Assembly (NCBI GenBank): GCA_019059635.1
Contig: JAGVRJ010000004.1
Span: forward strand, 930,001 to 994,000
Reading direction: 5' to 3'
Origin: Proales similis
Taxonomy: Eukaryota; Rotifera; Eurotatoria; Ploima; Proalidae
Length of the DNA stretch: 64,000 bases
Shown here one piece after another: positions 34,015 through 45,000 of the stretch (positions are counted from its first letter, which is position 1; every line of letters begins with the position of its first letter). Both the position numbers and the translations under genes were made by a program. Under the pieces are notes generated by a model. It worked only from the letters and a program-made list of their open reading frames with translations. It did not search any database and was not told the origin of the DNA.

Positions 34015-35595
34015 TCAGCTTCGTTTGAACAGCAGCTCAACTATGTCAATGCAGTCAATAAAAAGAGTCTTTTCAGGCTTACGAATGCAAACTTTGCTCA
34101 AATATGAGCGACCTTGGCTGTCCTTGAGAGATAGAGTTAGAGTGCTGAGCCAATGCCTGGTGGCTGACGGACTGGCCAACGGTAGAGCGCACGGTTGATA
34201 GATGCCATTCGCAGTTCGGTTCACCAATACTGGCCTCGCACAATCAATGTCGAAGTTTCGATTGTTTTCATTCTCCCAGACAGTGATTTTACCAGGAAAA
34301 ATCGTGCGTATCACTGTTCGTAGCTGAACGGGTCTTTTGAATGCTTTTTTGTAATTTATGCAGCTACCGAATATTTGTTCGGGCAACTCGTTTCGGTCTA
34401 TTTCGAGTAAGTAGAATTCGGGCTGAGTGAGTTGAAAAATGTTCTTAATTCTAAAAAGTCGCATTCCACGATCGAAGCTTTCCACTGAATCATTGGTCAT
34501 GGCGATTTTAAGCTCAATCGGCTGCGGCGTTTGAAAATAGTCGCATCTAGTCAGCATAAAGTTGGGTTCAATGAAAACAAGATGGCACAGTGGAATTCTC
34601 GGCCGGCCGTATTTCTCCTCGTTGGCGTTTATGATGGAAAAATAAACGCTGCTTGGCTCTTGACATGAACATTCCAGTTGCAGGCCACAGATCTGCCTGC
34701 TCTTGCTCAAATAATCGTAAGCCAGAAGCTTCTCTACAATCGCTTTCGGCCTAATCAGACTCGAAGCCTTCTCTAACAAGCTGTCCACTTCAATACATTT
34801 GAACAAACCTGCCTCGTTGGTAGTCGAACAAGTCTTGTAAAGGTATTCACGCTTTTCACCGCTCCAGTTATAAGCTTTGAACCAAACCAAAGCGTTGATT
34901 TGAAAAAAGTACGGGAAATGTAGAAAAAATGGACAAGATTGATTAATTATTGTCCATGACTGGACCACTCGAATGTAAGAGCATCCATCATCTTGGCTTA
35001 AATATTTGATAAAGTAAACTTTGTTGACAAGTCGGTTCTCTTTTTCATCCGGTTCTAAGGTTTCAACTCGAATGAAACTTTCAGAAATTAAACCGAGCTC
35101 GACTGGCCTTGTATCGCATCCGGACCATTCGATATAGCTCGGCGCTTGAATTTGCAACAAGTAAATCCAGTTTTGCTTGTCGATAAGAGTAGCAGAGAGA
35201 ACAAGTCGCCGATCGAATTTCAATAGAGCATTTATCAGAACAAACACTTGGAAGTGCTCAATCGGCTTTGTGTCGAGTATTGAACAATTGGTGGCCAGTA
35301 AGTAGCCGCTGGAGAGTGCGGTCAAGCTACAGAACTGCTTCGGATGGTATTCGAAATCTTGATACTTATCGCACAGAATGTAAGAATTGAAGTTTTGAAA
35401 GTCATGAATGCATTGACGCTTCGGAGTCAGCTGATTCGCCAAATGGCCAATAGACGGCGAATGAATTTGAACATAGACGGAATACAAACTCAAATGAATT
35501 AAGAGAGTGATGAGGAAGGAGAGCAGGGCGCAAATGAGCGACAGCTTAAAGCAGTTGAGCAGATGCGACCAGCTTCTCGGCTCTAAATTCTCCAT
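34015..35595 (-). CDS. Signal-anchored cysteine-rich orphan, two-module family (member 1)
   Basis: A single 526-codon exon; the family is unrecognised. A hydrophobic segment at 17-40 (LSLICALLSFLITLLIHLSL) preceded by few charges suggests a type II anchor, leaving an extracellular domain of about 480 residues with some 20 cysteines and N-glycosylation sites. The ectodomain is an internal duplication. Module A (about 62-280) and module B (about 303-526) end alike: YLYKTC...LFKCIEVDSLLEK at 252-276 and YLSKVC...LFIDCIDIVELLF at 498-523. The start of module B, QICGLQLECSC, matches the LICGHDKACSC of the protein at 47728-50190, showing the two are paralogues. The promoter is shared head to head with the polycystin-1-like gene (423 bases apart). 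A cell-surface or secreted role is inferred from topology only. Confidence 0.8.
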   Translation of the reverse strand: MENLEPRSWSHLLNCFKLSLICALLSFLITLLIHLSLYSVYVQIHSPSIGHLANQLTPKRQCIHDFQNFNSYILCDKYQDFEYHPKQFCSLTALSSGYLLATNCSILDTKPIEHFQVFVLINALLKFDRRLVLSATLIDKQNWIYLLQIQAPSYIEWSGCDTRPVELGLISESFIRVETLEPDEKENRLVNKVYFIKYLSQDDGCSYIRVVQSWTIINQSCPFFLHFPYFFQINALVWFKAYNWSGEKREYLYKTCSTTNEAGLFKCIEVDSLLEKASSLIRPKAIVEKLLAYDYLSKSRQICGLQLECSCQEPSSVYFSIINANEEKYGRPRIPLCHLVFIEPNFMLTRCDYFQTPQPIELKIAMTNDSVESFDRGMRLFRIKNIFQLTQPEFYLLEIDRNELPEQIFGSCINYKKAFKRPVQLRTVIRTIFPGKITVWENENNRNFDIDCARPVLVNRTANGIYQPCALPLASPSATRHWLSTLTLSLKDSQGRSYLSKVCIRKPEKTLFIDCIDIVELLFKRS

Positions 35596-36018
35596 TTTTC
35601 GGACTCTGTGTCCACGTTCGATTGAGACAAGAAGAAGAGACGTTGGTTGTCAACGACTGATCGCTTGTCACCATGCCTGCGTCCTGATTGGCTCATCTTC
35701 CCGCCAACACAGGAAAAACAAAGACCCGCCCGAGTCTCTCAATCACCTCATCTCAAGGTCTTCGGCTCGAGCTTATTATTAATTTAATGAACTTTGTGCG
35801 TCAGCAGCAAACCGATTTCAGCAACGTTCGATATATCACCTGTGCATTTAGAACATGAAATTCAGCTTAATTCCGTCACAATAAATATTTGACGTTTTAA
35901 TTTTGATTGAAAACGTGTTCGGGGCTGTGAAAGTGAAGTTCAACTTAACTTTAACTGGTTCGAGTTGATTCCTCTTTTCTTTTCCTTTTCTTTTCCCTCT
36001 TTGCCGAACACTGAAGAA
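35596..36018. promoter_or_regulatory. Presumed bidirectional promoter
   Basis: 423 bases separate the start codons of the orphan at 35595 (-) and the polycystin-1-like gene at 36019 (+). Both promoters and 5' UTRs must fit here unless untranslated exons lie elsewhere. I see no clear TATA box. Confidence 0.5.
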
Positions 36019-39000
36019 ATGTGGTTGCTTAAACTTCTTTTACTTGATCTGCTCTGCTGGGTTCATGTCTTGAGCCAAGCGATCGACTATGATGGTAAAA
36101 ACCTTCTCAACTGGCTCTGGCTTATTCCACATTTCTATCGTATCACAGCATTTCAGGGCTGCTATGAGTTTCAGCTTGAATGGCTAGGAAGTGAGTGCGT
36201 CTATGCGGCTCATGCTTCAGGCGGCCAGCTATCGCCTTCAGCTTGTCGTCAGTCGTGCGCTGCCATGAAAATGAGCTACGCCGCTATTGTTGGCGCAAAT
36301 TTCTGCTTTTGCTCGCAAAACGCGTTCAATTCAACACCGGCCCCTGACACCAAATGCGAACAGTTCGCTTGTCCGTCCAATCTTCGCATAGCTTGCGGCG
36401 GATTTAACCATCTAATCGCCTATTCAGTATCGACTCAGTCGGTGAGTTTAATAATTTTTCCGAAGACAATCACTGCTCGTATGATTGCTGAATGAAACTT
36501 TAGGAGATAAAAAATGTGAACTTGACGTGGAGTTTGCCGACCATCGCAATGTATGAGAATGTTCTCATCGAAATAGAACTGGTTGCCAACTACTTGGAAA
36601 TGCGAGATGGCTCTGGTCGTACGAGTAGACTTTTTACCAATGGCCAGAACATTGTAGCTTTTAACTACTCGATCGTCAATCCGCACTCTGAATATCTGCA
36701 GCTCTCTACTGGACAAGTAAATTTGCAAACTCAGAACGCTCCTCAGTATCTCATCGATCTCGGTTTCAAGTCCAAACGCAAACTAATCAAATTTCCTCTA
36801 ATCGAAATGCCAATTGACGAGGCAAGTTTCCAATGTCCGGCTACCGCGGAATCCGAGACATGGTTCGATTGCTTGGCCACTGTGACTGGAGCGAGCTCGG
36901 ATCTAAGCGTTAGTGTCGAGTCAACTAACCATCAGCTCAACTGGACAAACTTTGGTAACTGGCCTTGAGCTTTGCGCTTTGTGGATTAGCTTGTTTATGG
37001 CATTCAAGGAGCTGAGTTTATTGTGTTTGGCGATCCAGTGCCCCAATATGCAGCCTCGCCGCCAATCCAATCATTTGCACTGACCGCTTTGAACACTTAC
37101 ATTCTGAGCGAGACAGAACTTGCGCAGAGCGGACAGCTTTCTTCGATCGAAATCTACTCTCTTTCAGCTGGAAGAGTGGAAATCAGAGTAAGCATTGTTT
37201 TATATGCAATTCATCTACGAGAAACTCAAGTCTTGTGGCCGCAAGTTTTATGTTTACCAACCTTGCTTCTCGGCCCTGCTCTATCCATCTGATGAAGAAT
37301 ATTCGAAATGCGTTCAACTCGCTGACAAATCGATTCACTTCTGTTCAAAAGCGTTCAGTAGAATCAAGCAATCTTGCCTTGTTTCAAACGCCAACCGGTT
37401 TTCTAACGTGTCCTCGAATTGGATATGGCTCGCCAGTTTCGAGGTCGACCTTGTCTTTGGATTCAACTTGATAACCAAAGAGAGCCGCATTTCGGGCAGC
37501 TGGCCTACTTTGCTTCAGAGCGGAATGCTAGTTGGACTGAAGCCCCATCAAGACCTCGAGATCGCCACGGCCGCTTCCTCCCAAATGTTTGTTCATTTTG
37601 TAGAAGCAGCCACTTCGATCGGCTATGATGCCCTGCATCCTAAGCTCTACGTCAGCGTGGCCATCATTTCGCCCCTAGACATTGCTGTCAGATTGGATGC
37701 AGCCCAGGAAGGCAATCAGACTTTGGTGTTTAACGTGCAGAACAGGCAATCTTCATTCGCACTCAATCAGACCGTGCTATTCGAAGACAAGATTGAGAAC
37801 CTTCAATTGTGGACGCCTAGCCCTTGCATTCTGCATCAGCCGTGCTGGATCAACTCAAGTGTTGACTCGGGCACAGTACGACAATATGAATGGAAGGTCG
37901 CAGGGATTAGACTGCCTTTCAACTCGCCAAGTATTGTTTACACGTTCAATTCAGCTGATTATCATCCAGTCTGGCTCTACGCTTCAAACCTGATCAGTCC
38001 GGCCTTGTCTGAACTCTTGATGATTCGTCCAAGTGCCGCATTGACGAGTGTGCGTCTATTCAGCAAAAAGGCCAACGTCTCTGCGTCCAATGAACCGGTC
38101 GAGCTGACTTTCGAAATCGAAGGCGGATCTGAATATGACTGTCAAATTGGCCTGGCCAATCAGCCAAGTTTCATCGAATTTTCTCACTGGCTTTATCCGA
38201 ACGGAAGCACAATCACGTACACTTTTGCGGAGGCCGGTGTGTTCAACTTGAGGATCGCCTGTGAAAGCGGTCCGAACTTGGTCGAAAGTCAACTTATTCA
38301 TCGAGTTGAAGAGAAGATCGACGGAATTTATTTGAAAAGAAAAGGAGCGCCAAGTTCAGATAAGAACGTTCTGATCGAATTCGGCTTAAATAGAGGCACC
38401 GATGTCCGACTCAGCTTGTTCCTAGGCGGCGTTGAAGAGTCAAATTTTGTCTACGATCCAGTCACTAGGACAGGAAGTGTTATGTATGCGCTAAAAAATG
38501 GCGACTGTTCATTTCTAAATGTGACCATCAGAGCCGTGAATTTCCTATCCGAAGTGGTTTTCACCGATCTCTTTGAAATTGACTCGCCCATTGTCGGAGT
38601 GAAGCTTCAACAAAGTCCAGACGGTCATTCGTTTCTGTTTTCGAACATTTCATTTCAGTTCAAGTTGAGCATTGAGCACGGATGCAATGTAAGAGTTCAG
38701 GTCGACCAAGACCTTGAGCAGCAATTTAGCGGTTTATGGGGGCAAGATTTCGTCTTTGAGCGTCGTTTCACTCAACCGGGAGATCACACCGTCAAGCTGA
38801 AAGTGTCGAACGCCCTCGGCTCGACTCTGGTGGAGAAAGCTATCGCACTGATAAGTCGAGTTCAAGGCCTAAGAGTTGAGCATCAGCCTAAATCAATCGG
38901 TCTCACCAGCGACCAGGGCGCTCTAGTCTACTTTCTGTTCTGGTCAAGTGTCCAACTCAACTATCCGGGCTCTCATTGCAAAGTGACTTTTTGGCCTGGC

Positions 39001-42000
39001 GACGCTCTAAATCAAACTCATGGCCCGTTTGAATTGAACATGAACTTTGACAAACTTCACAATCTGAATCAGCTGTTTTACGTCTACAAGCAGGCCGGTA
39101 CTCACCAAGCCCTGTTTAAAGTCGAAAATGCCCACGAGATCGCTCTCATCACACATAAAGTCGAAGTGATCGCTTCGGCAATCGAGCAAATGTTTCTTGT
39201 GCCGCAGGCAGAATTCATTGTAGCCGGCGAGCCAATAGTTGTGGCAGGATTTGTCTATTCAAATAGCGTTTTAACTCTTGGCTGGTTCATTGACGGCCAA
39301 CTGATTCAAACGTCGAGTAAGACTTTACATTAATCACCACCTAGATGCACTTGATTCAAATCGAAGCGAAAAGCGACCAACGATGCTTCAGAAAAGTCTG
39401 TTCTCTCGCACCCAAGTCTGCCAACTCCCAAGATCTTCAACATCACTTTGGTGGCGCACAATCAACATTTGTCTCGTGCTGAGTTCGTTTTAGTCGAAAC
39501 AGGACTGCACGTTCCCGATTTCCTGCTTGCCACAACGCCTTCTGACCTTACTTCACTCGTCGACTCAGGAGGTAGCATCCTACGTCAAAACTAATCCAGC
39601 CACTGAAAGTGAAACCAGTCTGAAAAAGGTCCCGAGTCGAGGACAGTTGAATTGGCTCTCGACAGTACAATCACAGCCCAGGCGTTTTATACAATCGATT
39701 TCGGTGACGGAACCCTGGTTGAACTACCGGCTCGTCCTTGCTCCATAAATCATACTTATCCGACTGCTGGCGTTTACCATTTGAAAGCAACTCTTCAAAA
39801 TCGCGTTTCCCAAGTCGAGAAGAGCGAGCAGGTAAAATTTTGAAAAAAAAAATTCTCAAAATCAGACGATGCAGTCTTTGTGAAAGGTCTTGATTGCGCA
39901 AGATTTCTTCGATTTCAACTGCGAGCTTCATTGGAGTCGATTTGGGTCTGACTTGAACGGGCTGACACTATTGAGTAGGCAGGGACAGTTCTACCAAGTG
40001 TTTGTGGAATACGACTTGATAATCAAATGCAGCTGGCAGAACTACTGTAATCCATTCTATTCTCCTTCTACTGTAATCGTCTTAAACAAAATATGAAATT
40101 CGTCTTTAAAAGACAATCCAGCCAAAGCAATTGAGCTCGAGTACAATTCTCTAAAGCAGATTGAAAACGTCTCGACTGCTCTACTGGCAAATGCAGACGA
40201 TCGTCTGACAATTAGATTAAAATCGAACCAATTAACGTTGAAGGTTAGTTGAGATTTGGTCTGAATAAGTTTTTTACAAGCGAATCGAACCAAAAAAAAC
40301 TTTAGAAGAGCGAACTGAGAATGACGGTGACAAATACGGCATTCACTAGAACATGGAGAGCGGCCTTGAAGGGAGTTTCGGCCGTGAAAAATGTTCAATT
40401 GGCGTCGAATGTTTGGTCTGATGATCAAACTGAAGAAACTTTGTTGAAAATGAGCTTTGAATCGCTTGGAGAACCATCTTGTGCCAGAGTGAGATGTTCA
40501 TTTCATTTGGAGAAGCTTGGGCAGTTGAGCTTTGGATCTGACCGTCAAACATGCGAGCAGCACTTTCCAGATGCGCATTTTGTCTCAAACTACGCAGCGA
40601 TGGTCGGGTCATCGGTAGACCTGGTTCTACCTATTGTGGCCGACACCCTGCGAGAGATCATCGACTTGGAAGTCGAAGTGAAAAATGCTTACTCGGCAGC
40701 TACGGCCAATAGCAAGATTATTTACCGGGAAGCGAAATGCTTCCCTCCTCAGCTTTCTATTCATCCGCATTCGCCATCGTTCTTGGAGCCGATCGAGTTG
40801 GAGCGCGCCAAGCCACTAACTCTGGCCGGAGACACTCGTCTCAATTGCAGCGCTCATCTAACAAACCGCAAAATGTGGTCAATCTCGTCCATTAACCCCA
40901 ACGATGGGTCTATTCTAACCGAGATCGAAATTAAAAATCTAACCGATAACTTTCACAGCAGCGAACTGTTCATTTCGGCCAACCTTCTCGACTATGGTTT
41001 GTATCGTTTCACTTTTAAAGTAGAAATGCAACACCCGAACACAGCAGCAGCCCAGGCGGAAGAGCATTCGTTCGTCAAGATTATCGAGAGCGGAATTCGA
41101 GTGAATCTGCTGAAAAATGGAATGAGCAAAATCAGACGCGGACTTAATCAAGAAATTTTTCTCGAGCCGGCCAAGTATTCGATGGACCCAGACATGACGA
41201 GCGACTTAAAGGAACTGCAGTTCAGATTCTTCTGCTCGCTCTGGCAAAATGGAGTTCAACTCGGATCGGACGCACATGATCTAGGCGAAATCAAACAAAA
41301 GAATTTTACCTCAGTCTGCCTGGACAACTTAGGTCTCATTTCAAATTCTAGTCAACATCTAGCTCTCATTTGATGTTTATGGATTCTTTAAGATAAAATT
41401 GATGTCGACACTGGTCGGTTGACAATTGGAACATGGGCTCTGCAGGCAGGCAGAGAATACAAGTTCAGAGCAGAAGTGAGCAAAAACTCTAAAATCTATT
41501 CAGGCTCGGTTGGGTTAGAGTTGGAAGACTACGGCGCGTTTCCTGAGCTTGAAATTGAGTAATTTCTTCGATTAATTAAAAACTCATCTTTTTGCGTTTT
41601 TTTCATTTCGCTTTATCAGATGCAAAACCATCGATTTGTGCAAAAAGTTGCCGAACAAACAATTGATCATCAATCCAGTGTCACCGATTGTATTCCAAAG
41701 CTTCTGTGTCAAGGCCTGTGGCTCAAATCCAAGCGACGCATTTGAGTACAGAATGTTTAAGAGATGGACAATTGCTGAGAGCGATTCGACTGTTAAATGG
41801 CTTCCTCTGAACTTGACCGCGCACTTGATATCCACCCGCAAAGGAGAAATAAATCTCTGGCCCTCAATTTTTATCGAGTCTGCCGACGAGTTTATGATCG
41901 AGGTTCGAAAGCAGAGCACTTCCGAGTCTGGCGGGATGTCGATTGGCTCAGTCTCACTTGAAATTTTGCGAAATCAAGTTCCGCAAGATGGCCACTGTCA

Positions 42001-45000
42001 CGTTAACCCTGAAAAAGGCATCGCATTCAACACACCTTTCTCAATTGCTTGCCAGAACTGGACCGACAAAGACGGAAGAATCGCTCGCTATGAGTTTTAT
42101 GCCGAGTTCAAAGGCTACACGAGTCGACTCTTGCTGGGCTTCAATGAACACGGCACTCTAGACATCAAGCTGCCGTCGGGCGCTTTCTTCGACGCCCAAC
42201 AGCTCTACATTTGGATCAAGATAATTGACGACTTGGACGCTTATGTTTGGTTTGAGATCAAGAGGCCCCTAAAGGTTGTTAGTAACCAGGAGGAAATTCC
42301 ACTCCTGATCTCCTCCATCAACTCTGCCGCAGACCAGATCAGCTCCGTGCTCGAAGAGTCAAATACAAAGGCGAGCATTAATCTGATTGAATCATTGGCC
42401 CAGTACCTCAACACCGAATCGTTTGCCGCTGATTCGATCCGAGAGCCGAACGACACCAATCGGTCGCGTCCTACTCCGTTTGGACCTATTTCGGGAACCA
42501 ATTTCTCCCAATTGAGCTTTGAAAATATTCAGAACTTGAAGCCTGGATTGAACGTTCAAAACAAAGGCAACCAGAGTACAAGCGAAAGAGAGTACGAGGC
42601 GAAAAGAGAAGAACGTGCCATATTGCGCGAACAGCTCGTTCAATATGTCGGACGGTTGAATCCGAGCGATCTGAGCAGCATTAAACTGCAGAGCTCGGTC
42701 TTGTCCATGTTAACCGCCAAGGCAGACGAAATGAGCCAGGAAATGGGCGTAATTAGATTTTACATAAACTTTTTCCCTCCGATTCATTTTGATCTCTTCT
42801 GTTTGCTCTATAATCTCTTAATTTTTTGAAGAGCGGCGTGATTAAAAAATGCGAACAACTGATGAACGCACTGAGTCAACGAGAAATTGATCTGGCCTCA
42901 CTTGAACTAATTGCCGGCGACTTGTTCGAAACAGCTCAGAACGTTCTTCTAGGCCTGAGTCAAAGTCTGAATGGACACAGCAGGCCGCTCAGCGTCGATG
43001 TTCAAAGAAGCAATGAATTGCCGCTTGACTATGACACGGACGTTGAGAATTTTTGGACGAATCCGAACAATTTCTTGAAGAAAGGGCATCCGAACACCGA
43101 AGAGGACATGAAACAGAATAAGAACGAACTTAAGCAGAAATTTATCGAAGCCGAACTGGCCGGTCGTGTGAGCACTCTTCAATCTAAACTGGTCGGAATG
43201 TTTTCGCAACGAATACCGTTCCCGTACGAATTTGAACACAATGCTGGGTCTGTCATCCTTAAATTCAGAGCGGGTGGGGTCAGCTCTCAACAAGTAATCG
43301 ACATTGGACCAGCTCGGATTTCCTTGCCTTCTTTGCAAAGTCCGAAACCGAGCAGCCCAACAGAGAGCACTGAAATTGAGCCGCAAGTCATTCTTAGCTT
43401 GGTAAACTTGCTTGAGTTGAAAGCGACGACCGCGTGATTTGTTTTCAAGTTTCTTAATCTAGATTCAGCTCAGAGTCGGCTCGAGCTCAGGCCTAAACGG
43501 AAATAATGAGACTTTGACTGGCGATTCAAACTCGTTGATTATCGACCTGTTCGATCGAGACGCTTCTCGATTTGAAATTGAAAAAGCGCCATCTCCGATT
43601 GAGTTGTGGATTCCGCGGTTAACATCGGCAAATGGGTTTCAAATCGTAAATGCGACCGATTTGAATGCAACAGGGCCCTTCATTCCGAGCGCGTTCAGCA
43701 TAGCTCAAGTGAATGCTTCTCTCTTGATTCAGCTCCAGCCGATGGGCAGCTTGGACGCCGCGCTTTTTCTCATGGTCAAGCTGGCCGACACGCCGGCTTT
43801 TAACGAGTCCGGCATTTACGCCGACAAGCTAGCGCTGTTCTGTCCAAACGGTTTGTGGTCTCTTCAAACTGCTTGGACTCGGAAAATCCACAATTTTTAC
43901 TTTCAAGGTTCAAATGTCACCCAACAAGGACCAGTCTATGAGCTGTTGATCGGGCCAGAAGTCTTGAAGGGCTACCAAGGCCCGGTTGGCTTTAGCGTCG
44001 GTCAAATAAATAAAACCGTTCAAGAAGAACTATGCCGAACCAATTCAATCTCGAACATTACTCTGGGCGATTTTCGTTCAAATCCGCAAGAATTTGCGGT
44101 TCGGCTCTCCTCGATAGGCTGTTACTACCTCGAGCCCGAGTCCCATTTTTGGAACAGCAACGGCCTCACTGTTCGTCCAGATTCAAACGAGTTTTACGTC
44201 CACTGTCAGAGCTCGCACTTGTCAGAATTCGCCGGCGGCTGGGTCTACCTGCCAGCGACGATTAACTTCAAATACGTTTGGGCGAACGCGTCGTTTGCGG
44301 ATAATCTGTCGATCTACATTACTTCGATTGCTTTAACTTCACTCTATCTGATTGCCATCATCTGGGCAATTTGCCAAGATCGAAAAGATGCGCTCAGAGT
44401 GGGCGTGTCAGCGTGTGAGGACAATCAGCCCATGGACGAATACTTTTACGAAATTCTGGTCTTTACCGGCAACAGAAAAGACGCCGGCACCGAATCAAAT
44501 GTTTGGATCAAGCTGAATGGCGACGACGACGAAACGTTTGAACGAGAGCTGAAATGCGAGAATCGCAAAGGCTTCAGGAGAGGTGGCGTTGAATCATTCA
44601 TCTTGTCCGTGCCGTGTTCGCTCGGCCCTTTGAATTTTGTGCGCGTGCGACACGACAACTCTGGCAAAGGCTCAGCGGCGTCCTGGTTCCTGAAACTGAT
44701 CACGGTGATTGATCTTCAGACTGGCCAGCAGTTCAACTTCTTATGCCAACGCTGGCTGGCGGTCGAGAAAGACGATGGTCTAATTCAAAGGATTCTGCCC
44801 ATAATTAGCGAAGAAGAGCAGCACAAACTCTCCTATTTAATAACGGAACGAACCAAACAAGACATGAGTGACAACCATCTTTGGTTTTCGATATTCACGC
44901 GTCCGGCACTCAGCACCTTTGGCAGGCTTGAAAGAATTACTTGCTGCTTTGTCTTGCTGACCCTGAGCATGCTTCTCAATCTGCTCTATTATGAGTCGGC

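Noticed and set aside
36095-36148. Polycystin exon 1-2 gap as coding
   Set aside because: The 54 bases are open in frame, but have GTAAAA...TATCACAG ends and break the signal-peptide/WSC junction; treated as an intron with some doubt.
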